This document shows, piece after piece, positions 7,429 to 17,800 of a DNA stretch of 64,000 bases (position 1 is the stretch's first letter; every line of letters starts with the position of its first letter). The DNA is from Deltaproteobacteria bacterium (lineage in GTDB: Bacteria > Myxococcota_A > UBA9042 > PHBI01), in NCBI GenBank assembly GCA_020632715.1, contig JACKFA010000003.1, positions 868,001-932,000 of the forward strand, written 5' to 3'. The translations under genes and the position numbers were made by a program. The notes beneath the pieces are model-generated. The model worked only from the letters and a program-made list of their open reading frames with translations, was not told the DNA's origin and did no database searches.

Positions 7429-9206
7429 CCCGCCGCGCGGTCGCGGAGCACGTAGAGCGGCTCGCCCACGCGCGCCGGGTCGAAGCCGGCCTCCTTCAGC
7501 GGGCCCTTCTTCGGCTTGAACGTCCCCGTCAGCTCGTGCTCGGCGCGCACCCGCAGGAAGAGCGGCACCGCGTAGGGCGGGAGCGCCTCGCCGAGCGCCG
7601 CCGCGAGCCCGCGCCCGTCGAGCGCGCGTCCCGGCGCGAGCGTCAGTGCCGCCATCCCGGCGCGCCCGTCGGCGCCCGGCACGCGGACGCCGTAGACCAC
7701 GGCCTGCTCGACGCCCGGCGCGCGGGCGAGCGCCGCCTCGACCTCGCCGGTCGCGACGTTCTCGCCCTTCCAGCGGAACGTGTCGCCCACGCGGTCGACG
7801 AACTGGATGTGGCGGAGCCCCTGGTCGCGGACGAGGTCGCCGCTGTCGAGCCAGGCGTCGCCGGGCTCGAAGACGTCGCGCAGCACCTTCTTCTCGCCGG
7901 CCGCGGCGTCGGTGTAGCCGTCGAACGGCCGCCGCGCCGTGATCTCCGAGATCAGGAGGCCCACACCTCCCGGCGCCACGCGCTCGAGCCGCCCCGCGGC
8001 GTCCCGGATCGGCGCCTCGGCGTCGACGTCCCAGCGCACGATGGCGAAGGAGAGCGGCGTGAAGCCGGCGGTCTGGCGCACGCCGAACGCGTTGACGAAC
8101 GCGATGTTCGACTCGCTCGCCCCGTAGAACTCGCAGACGCGCTCGATGCCGAAGCGCTCCTCGAACGCGGCCCAGAGCTCCGGGCGGAGGCCGTTGCCCG
8201 TCACGAGGCGCACCCGGTGGTCCCGGTCGCTCGCCGCCGGCGGCTGGTTCAGGAGGTAGCGCAGGAGCTCGCCGATGTAGGCGAAGGCGGTCGCGTCGTA
8301 GGCGCGGACGCGGTCCCAGAAGCGGCTCGCGCTGAAGCGGCGGTCGATGGCGAGGGTCGCGCCGGCCGAGAGCACGGCGCCCCAGGCGATGGTCAGCGCG
8401 TTGTTGTGGTAGAGCGGGAGGCAGCAGTAGAGCGTGTCGTCGGGGCGTATCCTGAGCGCCAGCGCGCCCACGGCGCCCATCGACGTGAGCCAGCGGTAGT
8501 GCGTCATCACCGACGCCTTCGGGAGCCCGGTCGTCCCCGAGGTGAACACGAAGTAGCACGGCGCGCTCGCCCGCACCGACCGCGTCGACCGCGGGTTCTG
8601 GCTCGAGCGCAGGCGCGACGCGGCGCGCAGGTCCTTGAAACCCCGCGGCGCCGGCGCGTCCCCGTCGCCCCCGTGCCACAGGAACGCCGTCCCGGGCGTG
8701 GTCTCCGGCACGAAGCACGTCGTCCGGAGGGCCTCCTCGCACTCCGCGCTCACGACGAGGGCCCGCGCGGCGAGGAGCCCGACGCTGTGCTCGAGCACGC
8801 GACCGCGCTGCTGGTGGTTCAGGAGGCCCGCCACGGCGCCGAGCTTCACGGTCGCGACGATGGTGACGAGCACCTCGAGGCGCGTCTCCATCAGGATCCC
8901 GACGACGTCGCCGGCGCGCACGCCCTGCGCGCGGAGGGCGCCCGCCACGCGGTTCGCGGCGGCGTTGAGCTCGGCGTAGGTGAGCGCGTGATCCTCGAAG
9001 CGGAGCGCGACCCGGCCGGGCGCGCGGCGCGCCCAGCGCTCGACGACGCGGCCGAGCGACTCGCGGCTCGTGGGGCGGAGGGTCGCGAGCCGGAGGAGCC
9101 CGGGGAGGTCGACGTCGAGGAGCTCGGGTACGGCGCGGAGCGCGCCGCGGACGACGTCGCCGACCGTGACCCGGCGGCCGGCCTCGGCGGCGGGCGCGTC
9201 CGTCAC
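7368..9206 (-). CDS. long-chain acyl-CoA synthetase, fatty-acid transport protein (FATP) type
   Basis: The 612-residue AMP-forming enzyme activates fatty acids to acyl-CoA. It shows the AMP-binding motif FVFTSGTTGLPKAS (about residue 220), the FATP-type motif CEFYGASESNIAF, and the adenylate/CoA-domain signature WLDSGDLVRDQG followed by DRVGDTFRWKGENV. Near the C-terminus is the FATP-specific stretch GTFKPKKGPLKEAGFDP, which distinguishes this subfamily from ordinary FadD. The GTG start overlaps the stop of the antiporter gene by 4 bp (GTGA), so it is coupled to it. There is no signal peptide. It likely works at the inner membrane in uptake or activation of long or very long acyl chains. Substrate length cannot be read from sequence. 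Confidence 0.9.
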   Translation of the reverse strand: MTDAPAAEAGRRVTVGDVVRGALRAVPELLDVDLPGLLRLATLRPTSRESLGRVVERWARRAPGRVALRFEDHALTYAELNAAANRVAGALRAQGVRAGDVVGILMETRLEVLVTIVATVKLGAVAGLLNHQQRGRVLEHSVGLLAARALVVSAECEEALRTTCFVPETTPGTAFLWHGGDGDAPAPRGFKDLRAASRLRSSQNPRSTRSVRASAPCYFVFTSGTTGLPKASVMTHYRWLTSMGAVGALALRIRPDDTLYCCLPLYHNNALTIAWGAVLSAGATLAIDRRFSASRFWDRVRAYDATAFAYIGELLRYLLNQPPAASDRDHRVRLVTGNGLRPELWAAFEERFGIERVCEFYGASESNIAFVNAFGVRQTAGFTPLSFAIVRWDVDAEAPIRDAAGRLERVAPGGVGLLISEITARRPFDGYTDAAAGEKKVLRDVFEPGDAWLDSGDLVRDQGLRHIQFVDRVGDTFRWKGENVATGEVEAALARAPGVEQAVVYGVRVPGADGRAGMAALTLAPGRALDGRGLAAALGEALPPYAVPLFLRVRAEHELTGTFKPKKGPLKEAGFDPARVGEPLYVLRDRAAGYEPLTDEILAGIAAGRLRL

Positions 9207-10843
9207 GGCGCGTCTCCCGGCCCGGCCGGCGGCGGGCTCGGCCCGGCCTCGGGCTCGGACCGGGTGGCGACGGCCTCGCGGGTGGCGTCGTCGACCTCCT
9301 CCTCGAGCGCGACGAGCCGCATGTCGATGCTCTCGACGAGCTCCTCGCGCGCGGCGGTCCCGATGACGCCGGAGCGCTCGGCGTCGAGCACGCGCGCCTT
9401 CTCCACGAGCAGGAGGCGGCGCCGCGCCGTCCGGAGCTCCTCGTCCCCGAGGGCGGCCGCCTCGGCGCGGAGCTCGGCGAGCGCCTCGTCCGCCGCCGCG
9501 AGCCGCTCCTCGTACTCGCCGCGGAGGGTCTCGATGGCCTCCCCGTGGAGGCTCCCCTCGGCCGCGAGCTGGTGGATCTCCCGCAGCGCCGCCCGCGCCG
9601 ACAGGCTCGCGCCGCGCTCGCGCTCGTAGGTCTCGATCGCCGCCTCGCGCCGGACGAGCCCGAGCCAGCGCAGGATCGGCGCCATCGTCACCCCCTGCAC
9701 GAGGATCGACAGGAGCACCACGCCGAACGTGATCGTCACGAGGAAGTCGCGGTGCGGGAAGTCGGGGCCGAGGCCGAGCACGAGCACCATCGAGAGCGCG
9801 CCCCGGAGCCCCGCCCACACGAGCACGCCCGCCCACGACCACGGGATCCGGCCCCGCGTCGGCCGGACGAGGAGCGTCACGCCGAACACGATGACCGCGC
9901 GCGCCGCGAGGACCGCGACGTACGCCACCACGATGGCCTGCCACGCCTCGAGGAGCGCGGAGATCCGGACCTCGAAGCCGATGAGCAGGAACACGATCGA
10001 GTTCAGCGCGAACGCGATGTACTCCCAGAACGACTCGACGGCGACGCGCGTCGTGGGCGTCATCCCCGTCCGGACCGCGTAGTTCCCGCACAGCATGCCG
10101 GCCGTCACGGTCGCGATGACGCCCGAGAACTCGAAGTGCTCGGCCGCCACGAACGAGCCGTACGCCGCGATCGTCGTGAGCGTGATCTCGATCATCGCGT
10201 CGTCGACGCGCTGGATGACGGTCGTCACGACGAAGCCGATGGCGGCGCCGACGACGATCCCCATCCCGACGACCTTGACGAAGTCGAGCACGGCGCCGCC
10301 CGTGCTCGTCGCCTGCCCCGTCGCGAACGCGAGGATGAGCGTGAACGTGACGATGGAGGTGCCGTCGTTCAGGAGGCTCTCGCCCTCGACGATGACCCGC
10401 AGCCGCTGCGGGGCGCCGAGGGACTTGAAGAGGCCGACCACCGCGATGGGGTCGGTGGCGCCGATGATCGCGGCGAACACGAGCCCGTGGACGAGGGTGA
10501 AGCCCTGCTCGAAGTCGAGGGCGCCCGCCACCGGCACGAGGATGACGGCCGTGAGGCCGACGGTCGCCGCGATGCCCGGGACGGCGAGCGCGTTGATGAG
10601 CAGCGCGTTCTCGCGGAAGCGCCGGAGCTCGAGGTGGAACGCCGCGTCGAAGAGGAGCCCGGGCAGGATCAGCGCGTAGAGGAGCTCCTTCGTGAGGGGC
10701 ACCGCCTCGAAGGCCTCGGTCGCGCCGAGCAGGAGACCGGCCACGACCAGCGCGACGGTGTACGGGACGCGCGCCCAGCGCGCGAGCAGCGCGACCGCGG
10801 TCGCGACCGCGAAGAGCATGACGAAGACGACGTCGAGATGCAC
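9203..10843 (-). CDS. CPA1-family Na+(K+)/H+ antiporter with C-terminal coiled coil
   Basis: The 546-residue protein has about 12 hydrophobic segments in the first 400 residues and the CPA1 motifs GATDPIAVVGL and EGESLLNDGTSIV, where the Asp residues carry cations and protons. Later segments (WAGVLVWAGLRGALSMVL) match NhaP/NHE-type exchangers. The last 140 residues are soluble, charged and predicted helical (LRAEAAALGDEELR), probably a cytoplasmic regulatory coiled coil. It exchanges protons for Na+ or K+ across the inner membrane; the ion is not decidable. It is first in an operon with the overlapping acyl-CoA synthetase. Confidence 0.92.
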   Translation of the reverse strand: MHLDVVFVMLFAVATAVALLARWARVPYTVALVVAGLLLGATEAFEAVPLTKELLYALILPGLLFDAAFHLELRRFRENALLINALAVPGIAATVGLTAVILVPVAGALDFEQGFTLVHGLVFAAIIGATDPIAVVGLFKSLGAPQRLRVIVEGESLLNDGTSIVTFTLILAFATGQATSTGGAVLDFVKVVGMGIVVGAAIGFVVTTVIQRVDDAMIEITLTTIAAYGSFVAAEHFEFSGVIATVTAGMLCGNYAVRTGMTPTTRVAVESFWEYIAFALNSIVFLLIGFEVRISALLEAWQAIVVAYVAVLAARAVIVFGVTLLVRPTRGRIPWSWAGVLVWAGLRGALSMVLVLGLGPDFPHRDFLVTITFGVVLLSILVQGVTMAPILRWLGLVRREAAIETYERERGASLSARAALREIHQLAAEGSLHGEAIETLRGEYEERLAAADEALAELRAEAAALGDEELRTARRRLLLVEKARVLDAERSGVIGTAAREELVESIDMRLVALEEEVDDATREAVATRSEPEAGPSPPPAGPGDAP

Positions 10844-10935
10844 GGGGTGGCCTCTCCCGGGGCTCGCAGACAGACCCCGCGAGGCTACCGCGCCTCGCCG
10901 CGGCCGTCACATCGACCGCGGCGGCGCCGCTCGGC

Positions 10936-11358
10936 TCACACCCCGAGCCAGCCCGCCATCGTCGCCGCGTCGACGAGGCCGGGCTGCTGCCGCACGACGC
11001 GCCCGTCGCGGAAGACGGCGAAGTTCGGGATCCCGCGGACGTCGTAGCGCGCCGCGAGCTGCGGCAGGGCCTCGGTGTCGACCTTGAGCACGAGGGCCTT
11101 GCCGGCTGCGCGCCGCGCGGTGGTCGCCACGTGCGGCGCGGCCATCCGGCAGGGGCCGCACCAGGCCGCCCAGAAGTCGACGAGCACCGGGACGCGCGCG
11201 TTCGCGACGAGGTCGTCGAAGGTCGCGACGTCGGGGACGTCGATCGGCGCGGACTCGGCGGGCAGGTCCGCCTTGCAGGCGCCGCAGCGGCCGACGTCCG
11301 CGAGGTGCGCCGTCGGGACGCGGTTCGTCTTGCCGCAGCGGGGGCAGGTTCGGTTCAC
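10936..11358 (-). CDS. trxC: thioredoxin 2 (zinc-ribbon thioredoxin)
   Basis: The 140-residue protein has an N-terminal zinc ribbon (CPRCGKTN and CGACKA, four Cys) followed by a thioredoxin fold with active site WAAWCGPC (Cys about 66 and 69) and the cis-proline loop GIPNFAVF. This layout is that of thioredoxin 2, a cytoplasmic disulfide reductase linked to oxidative stress. I chose the GTG at 11358 because GGAGGT lies 5 nt upstream and the protein then begins just before the zinc ribbon. An upstream ATG would add 19 residues unrelated to the family. A palindromic element lies in its 5' region. Confidence 0.93.
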   Translation of the reverse strand: MNRTCPRCGKTNRVPTAHLADVGRCGACKADLPAESAPIDVPDVATFDDLVANARVPVLVDFWAAWCGPCRMAAPHVATTARRAAGKALVLKVDTEALPQLAARYDVRGIPNFAVFRDGRVVRQQPGLVDAATMAGWLGV

Positions 11359-11408
11359 GGGGCACCTCCGTCTCGGGGCGCCAGAACGCTCGGCACCGCG
11401 CAGCCCCA

Positions 11409-11570
11409 AGAGCACCGATCAAGTAATCGGACCGAGCAGTCGGTGCCAGGGCGCTGTCAGCGGCAAGGCGGGAGGAGGAGGCGTGCTCAGAGCACGCTGA
11501 CGACGACCAACGACGCCGATGACGGCGCGCTGGCGCCGAATGCGACGGGAGATTACTTGAGCGGTGCTCT
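11409..11570 (+). repeat. palindromic structured element, copy 1
   Basis: A 162-bp imperfect palindrome. The ends (11409-11428 and 11551-11570) pair over 20 bp with one mismatch (agagcaccgNtcaagtaatc). The next arms pair over about 24 bp with two mismatches, two of the pairs being T/G that would be U-G wobbles in a plus-strand RNA. The centre is an 8-bp hairpin (GCGTGCTC and GAGCACGC). Unpaired blocks CGGACCGAGC, AAGGCGGGAG, TGACGACGA and GCGACGGGAGA recur in copy 2 at 14563-14713. It lies between a broken gene and trxC. No target-site duplication is obvious. It could be a MITE-like element or a structured noncoding RNA. Confidence 0.7.
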
Positions 11571-11588
11571 AGCGGAAGGGGGACCCGC

Positions 11589-13016
11589 TCAGCGCGTCGT
11601 CGTCACGACCCGCCCGGCCCCGGTCGCCGGCACGATCGGCTCGCCGGGCACGGCGGCGAGGGCGCCTCGGCGGGCGACGAGCGCGCCGGACGCGAGCGCG
11701 AGGACGGCGACGCCGCGCTCCGCGAGGCGAGCGTCGCCCCGCGCGGCGACGACGAGCCGATCCGCGGCGACGTGACCGGGCGACGGGAGGACGAGGGGCG
11801 CCGAGAGCTCGAGGCCGCCCACCACCTCGCCACGCGCCTCGTCCACCACGGCGAGGGCGCGGTCGTCCTCGACGTCGTGGACCACCGCCCAGCGGCCGGC
11901 CCGGACCACGGCGACCGCGCGGGCCCCCAGGGTGACGCGCCGGACGTCGCGCCCGGTCGCGAGGTCGACGATCGCGAGCGCTCGCCCGGAGGGCGTCGCG
12001 TCGACGACCGTCGCGAAGCGCTCGAGCGCGCCCGTGAGCGGCGCCGAGGACGGGGCGTCCACCGGCGCGACGGCGGCGCTGTCGTCGAAGCCGCGGCGCG
12101 CCGCGCGCCAGCGCTCGCCGCCGTCGCGGTCGAAGGCGGCCCAGATCCGGGCGCCGTCCGGGCGAGCTCGACGACGAGCGCGTCACCGAGCTGGCTGCAG
12201 CGGAGGCGCGCGCCCGGCGCCGACGCGCGCCGAGCCCGCCGACCGCGACGGCGTCGGGCTCGTCGAGGCCGCGCCCGAGCGCGACCAGGTCGTCTCCGCG
12301 CTGCGCGAGGACGCGCCCCCCGGCGAGGCAGCGCCCAGCGTCGTCCGTGGCGCGCCGGACGACGCCCGTCGTCGCGTCGAGGACGACCGTCCCGTCGTAC
12401 GCGAGGAGCGCGAGCGCGCCGTCGGCGAACCAGATCGCGGCGCTCGGGGGGAGGCCGCGGCCCGGGCGCGCGTAGCGCCAGCCGAGCGCGCCGGTGGCGC
12501 GATCGATGGCGCGGAGGACGAGGGCCCCGTCCTCCTCGGTCGGGACGAGGAGCCACGACCCCGCGAGGAGCGGCCGGCGACCCGCGGCCGGCGCCGCGAC
12601 CGACGCGTCGCTCGCCGGCGGGACGGACACGGACCAGCGGAGGGTGCCCGTCGCCCGGTCGAGCGCGACCGCGCGGACGTCCCGGACCAGCGCGTCGCGG
12701 CTCCGCGAGGCGTCGACGACGACGTAGAGAGCGCCGTCGTCGGCCGCGAGAGGGCCGTCGGCCGCGGCGCCCGGGACGTCGACGCCAGCGAGCGCGACCT
12801 CCCAGCGCGCGGCCGCGAGATCAGGCGTGAGCAGGCGCACGACGACGGCGCGCGTCCCTCGGTCGCGGACGTGACGAGCGCCACGCGCCCGTCGTCGAGG
12901 GCCGCCACGGCGCGCAGCCGCTCGGGGGCGCCCCGCCCGCCGAGCGCGACGGCGACCGCGCTGCCCGCGAGCACGAGCGCGGCGGTGACGACAAACGAGC
13001 GTGTGCGCTTCGACAT
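11589..13016 (-). pseudogene. frameshifted PQQ-like beta-propeller membrane-anchored protein
   Basis: Translation starts MSKRTRSFVVTAALVLAGS (N-terminal membrane anchor) and then gives propeller strands (GTLRWSVSVPP, GALGWRYARPG, VVLDATTGVV). The reading frame changes three times: near 12855, near 12225 and near 12160. Each change is equivalent to one missing base, so the original frame returns for the last 150 residues (ALAIVDLATGRDV to the stop). All parts are clearly one protein of about 475 residues with PQQ/WD-type repeats. The start has GGAGG 6 nt upstream. It is either a decayed gene or an intact gene with base-calling errors; the first change sits at a short G run. Confidence 0.75.
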
Positions 13017-13289
13017 GGACGGCCTCCCCACCCGAGCCGTACCACGCGCGGCGCTCGCCCGGCCCCACCGGCGGCGGGAGGTAAGGTCGGCGTAGGATGG
13101 GCCCGGGCGAGGCCGCGCGGCGGCGGGGCATCGCGCCCCGCTGGGGCGACCGCCTGAGGCAGCGTGGGCGAGCCGGTCGCGGGCGACTACCCGCGCGCCG
13201 GCCTCCTGCGCGGCGGCGCGGGGGGCCACGCGCTGGCGCGCTCTTCGCAACAGGGCTCCGCGACACCCCTTGAAGGAGCGACACGCACC

Positions 13290-13565
13290 ATGTCTGCAGA
13301 GAGCGTCCTCATCATCCTCCTCGTCGGCGCCGTCGCCGGCTGGCTCGCCGGCCTCGCGGTCCAGGGCGTCGGCTTCGGCCTCCTCGGCGACATCGTCATC
13401 GGGATCCTCGGCGCCTTCATCGGCTCCTGGATCCTGCGCGAGCTGAACGTCGGCATGCCCGGCGGCCCCATCGTCGCCGCCATCCTGACGGCCTTCATCG
13501 GCGCCGTGGCGCTCCTGCTCGTGATCATCCTGCTGCGACGGATCTTCTTCGCCGCGCGCGTCTGA
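13290..13565 (+). CDS. GlsB/YeaQ/YmgE family small membrane protein
   Basis: The 91-residue protein is nearly all hydrophobic, with three membrane segments and the family pattern GAVAGWLAGLAVQG, then GDIVIGILGAFIGSW. Proteins of this family (also called transglycosylase-associated proteins) are induced by stress in several bacteria; their molecular role is not established. AAGGAG lies 11 nt before the ATG. It stands alone between two frameshifted genes on the opposite strand. Confidence 0.9.
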   Translation: MSAESVLIILLVGAVAGWLAGLAVQGVGFGLLGDIVIGILGAFIGSWILRELNVGMPGGPIVAAILTAFIGAVALLLVIILLRRIFFAARV

Positions 13566-13586
13566 CCCTGGCGCGCTCGCCAGCGC

Positions 13587-14449
13587 TCAAGGCGCCGCGG
13601 GCGTGAGCCGCAGCACCGCGAGCTGCAGGTTGTGGTCGGAGAGCGCGGACGCCTCCGCGTCGAGGGCCTGCTGGAAGGACTCGACCCGGAGCGCCGCGCG
13701 CGCGCCGTCCCGGACCATGAGGTAGTCGGGATCCCAGCGCGCCGTGCGCCCCGCGCGAGGCCAGCCGACGCGCGTCCCCGCGCGGGTCGCCCAGGCGCCG
13801 CCCGGGCCGGCGGCAGTGCCGGCCGCGTCGCGGTAGCCGGCGGCCAGAGCGCGGTGAACCCGGGGGTCGGGCGGCCTGCCTCCACGGCGCGCATGTTGAG
13901 GTCGGCGCAGAGCACGGTCGGGAGGTCCGGCGTCTCGCGGAGCGCCGCGACGAGCGCGTCGAGCTGGGCGCCCTGCGCGGGCCGCCCGGCGTCGTGATCG
14001 AGCGCGAGGTGGCTGTCGACGACGCGCAAGGGGCCGGACGGCGTGTCGATGACGACGGCCAGGAAGCCCTTCCCGCCGAGGCGCTCGACCAGCGAGAGCG
14101 ACGGGTGCGACGGGAAGCGCTCGAAGCGCTCCTCGCGGATCGGCCAGCGCGAGAGCACGGCGAGGCCGCCGCCGCCGCGAGCGCGCGCCGGGAGGCGCTT
14201 CGAGAGCGCGGCGCCGAGGGCGTCGGCGTCGGCGTCGCTCCAGACCTCCTGGAGGCAGAGGACGTCGGGCGCGAGGGCGTCGACGGCCGCCGGCATCGCC
14301 TCGCGCCGCCGCTCGCGCTCGTCCGAGGCGAGCGGTAGCAGCCAGGTGTTGTAGCTCGCGACGCGCACGGTCGCCGCGTCGGTGGCGCTCGGCGGCGCCA
14401 CGGCGAGCGCGGCGACGAGCGCGGGGAAGGCTGTCAGGAACGTCATCAT
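13587..14449 (-). pseudogene. frameshifted secreted endonuclease/exonuclease/phosphatase family protein
   Basis: The frame starting at 14449 has a signal peptide (MMTFLTAFPALVAALAVA) and the family motifs VRVASYNTW (metal-binding Asn), LCLQEVWSD (catalytic Glu), DSHLALDHD and LCADLNM. At about 13844 the frame changes by one missing base (FTALW followed by AGYRDAAG in the next frame). It then continues to DPDYLMVRD and ALSDHNLQLAVL, which holds the terminal SDH motif. All catalytic motifs of a DNase I/sphingomyelinase-like hydrolase of about 288 residues survive across the two frames. TAGGAT lies 6 nt before the ATG. It is either a recent pseudogene or a sequencing error at a G/C-rich run. Confidence 0.78.
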
Positions 14450-14562
14450 CGCGGAATCCTACCTCCGGGAGGGTGAGAACACCCACCCGGAGGCCGCGAA
14501 CGCGGCCGACGATCCGATGGCCGAGGACGAGCGGGAGCCGCGGCTCCGCCAGTACCCCAGCA

Positions 14563-14713
14563 GCGCTCGGGGAAATTCGGACCGAGCCAGGCGCGGCGTC
14601 GTGGTCGCAGGTGGCTACGCGAGGCGGGAGCGTACCCGAGGTACGTGACCGACGAGCGGAGCCGCCTGAGACCACAAGAGCAAGCCTGGCGACGGGAGAA
14701 TTTCCCCGAGCGC
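14563..14713 (+). repeat. palindromic structured element, copy 2
   Basis: A 151-bp imperfect palindrome exactly centred at 14638. The ends pair over 16 bp without mismatch (GCGCTCGGGGAAATTC and its complement). Inner stems GCCAGGC/GCCTGGC, GTGGTC/GACCAC and CAGGTGGCT/AGCCGCCTG follow, with one U-G wobble on the plus strand. The centre is the hairpin CGTACC-CGA-GGTACG. The stem sequences differ from copy 1, but the unpaired blocks CGGACCGAGC, GAGGCGGGAG, TGACCGACGA and GCGACGGGAGA are shared in the same order. It lies 180 bp upstream of the AddB-like gene. The remaining 14450-14892 gap holds nothing else I recognise. Confidence 0.72.
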
Positions 14714-14892
14714 GCTAGACGGCCGTTCAGTGCCCCAGTGGGCGCACGATCGACGGTACGGTGCCTCCCATCGGCCCGCGACGACGCCGCTGTCGCCAAC
14801 GTCCACGCCCGCTCCACCGCGGGGTGCGCGCCGCGCCTGCCTCGTCTATCGTGCCCGAGCCCGCAGGCTGAAACCGTCTGGAGGTCCTGTTC

Positions 14893-17800
14893 GTGCCCAG
14901 CTCCCCCCCTCCCCTCGCGGCCGCGCTCGACGACGCGATCCGCCGCGTCCGCGAGCTCGCCGGCGATCCCCTCGGCGCCGTCGCCGTCCTCACGCCGACC
15001 CGAGCCAACGCGCAGCTCGCCTTCCGCGCGCACGCGAGCGCCTTCCCCTCGATCCGGGTCGCCTTCGAGCCCGCCGACGCGCTCATCGAGCGGCTCGGCC
15101 GCCACGCGCTCCGCGGGGGCGCCGTCCGCGTCGCGCCGACCGGCTTCGTCGAGGCCGCGATCCGGGCCGCCCTCGACTCCGAGCCGCCCGCGGACGACCC
15201 CATCGCGGCGACGCGCGCGACCGTCCGCCTCCCTGTCTGGCTCCCCGCGCTCGCGGGCGCGGTCGACGCGCTCGAGCGAGCGGGCGTCGGCGCGGCCGAG
15301 GTCGCCGCCCTCCCAGACGCCGTCGATCCGCTGCGGCGCGATCTCATCGCCTTCCTCCTCCGCGCGGTGGCCGCCGCGCGCGAAGCCGCCGGCGTGTGTG
15401 GTGACGGCGGCGCGGCCCGCGCCGCCCAGGCCCTGCTCGCGAGCGGCGCCGACCTCCCCGAGCACCTCGCGGTGGCTGGCGTCGTGACCCTCGGCGACGG
15501 CGCCCTCTCCCGCGCCTCCTACGACGCGCTGCGGGCCCTCTTCGGGCGCGTGCCGGTCGTCCACGCGGCGGTCCCGCCCTTCGACGCCCTCCCGGCGGCG
15601 CCCCTCGGCCTCCGGGCCGCGGCGCCCGGGGCGCCGATCGTCCACGCCGCGGCCGCCGCAGGCGCGCTCGCGCTCGGGGCCCTCCAGCGCGGCGAGGCGT
15701 GCGCGCTCGACGGGAGCGTCGTCTTCGCGGCGACGGCCGACGAGGCGCGCGAGATCGCCGAGGCCGTGCGCGTCGTGAAGCGCGCCATCGCCAGCGGCAC
15801 GCCCCTCGATCGGATCGCCATCGCCCTCCCGGACGCCGCCACCGTCGGCGTCCTCGCCGCCGCCCTCGACCGCGCCCACATCGACGCCACCTGGCTCGTC
15901 GGGCCACCGCTCGCGCAGACGCCGCCCGGGCGCCTCCTCGCGGCGGTCCTCGAGCTGCCGGGGGGCGCCGCGCGGGCGCCCGCCTGGTACGCCCTCCTGA
16001 AGACCCCCGGCCTCCCCCGGAGCCCCCTCCTCGCGCCCCTCGCGCCCACCGGGCGCGCGCGCTGGCGGCGCCTCCTCGGCGAGGCCAACGCGGCGCCGGA
16101 CACCCGCGCCCTCCTCGCGGAGCTCGCCCGCGTCCGGGAGCGCGTCGCGGCGAGCCCCGTCGCGATCGGGTCGGCCGAGGACCTCGACGGCGCCGACGGC
16201 CCCGCCGTGCCCCCCTCCCCCGAGGCGCGGGAGCGCGAGCTCGCCGCGGTGACCTCCCTCCACGGCGCCATCGCGGCCATCCAGTCGCTCGCGGACGGGC
16301 TCCCGGCGGTCGCCACCCTCGAAGAGCACGCCCGCGCCTGGCGCGCCGCCCTCGACGCGCTGGTCGCGACGCCCACCCCGGCCTCGCGCCAGATCGAGCG
16401 GGTCCTCGACGGCTTCGGAGGGGCCGGCCCGCCGCTCGGCGCCGACGCCGCGCGGGCGCTCCTCCTGCAGACGCTCGGCGCGCGCCAGGCGCTCGAGGGG
16501 GCCGTCGCCGACCCGGCGATCCGCGTCGTCCCGCCGATGGCGCTCCTCGGCGCCGACGTCGACGTGGTCTGCGTCCTCGGGCTGAACGAGGGGCGCCTGC
16601 CGCGGACGATCGAGGACGATCCCCTCCTCCCGGACGCGCTCATCGCCGCGCTCGACGCCGGCCGGGCCGAGCCCCGCCTCGTCCCGGCCGCGGCCCTCGC
16701 GGACGCCGAGCGCCGCCGCTTCGCCGCGGCCGTCTCCGCCGCGAGGCGGGAGCTCTGGCTCTCGACGCCGAGGAGCGACCTCCTCGAGGCGCGCCCGGCG
16801 GTCCCGAGCGCGCTCCTGCTCGACGCGCTCGCGACCCTCCGGGGCGAGCGCGTCGGCTACGCCGATCTCGAGCGCGTCCTCGTCCCGACGGGCGGGCGCG
16901 ACGTCTTCCACCCACCGGAGGCGCGCGACGCGATCTCCGCGAGCGAGGCGCTGCTCGCGCGCACCGCGGCCGGGCGCGCGGCCGCGGGCGGCCCGGCCGC
17001 CACCGCCGGCGCCCTCGACGCCGTCCGCACCCACCCGTGGGCCGGCCGGGTCGCGCGCCTCTACCGCGCGATCGACCGCCTGCATCGCCCGCTCGACGGC
17101 GAGGAGCCGGTGGTGGACGCCTGGACCGGGCGCCTCGACGCCCCTGGGCTCGCCCACCCTGCGGACGGAGCCGGGCCCGTCGCGGCGCGCGTCCTCGCGC
17201 AGGCCATCGCCGACCAGGGCAGCTACCTCGCGACGCACCTCCTCGGCGCCTGGCGGCCGCGGTGGCTGAGCGATCCGGGGCTCGCGTCGGGCCCCTGGAC
17301 CGTGAGCCGCTGGGTCGTCGAGGCCATCGCCCGGGCCGCCGCCGCGAGCCCGGACGCCCCGGAGGCCGGCCTCGCCGCCGCCCTCGACGCGATCGTCGCC
17401 GAGGAGAGGGCCCTCGCCGGGGACGCCGACGCCGCCGAGGTCGCCGTGGCCCGCGCGCTCGCCGAGGCGCAGCTCGCGCGGATCACGGACCGCTACCCAG
17501 ATCTCGTCCCCGGCCCGCCGGCCACGTTCGCCGGCGCCTCGCTCACGGACGGCGTCCCGTGGTGCCTCGCCGGCGCGGGCAGCCACGCGGGCGCCGGTCA
17601 GGTCGTCGCCTGGTCCCGCGAGCGGTCCCGGGAGCGGCTCAAGGCGAAGCCGGAGCGCGCGCTCGCCGCCGGCCTCGAGGCCCTCGCGCTCGAGCGCGCG
17701 AGCGGCGAGCCCACGACCGCCGTCGCCCGCGCGAGCGACGGCGACGAGGTCCGCGCGCCCGGGAGCGCCGACGTGAGCGCGCGCGTGAGCCGCGCCTGGG

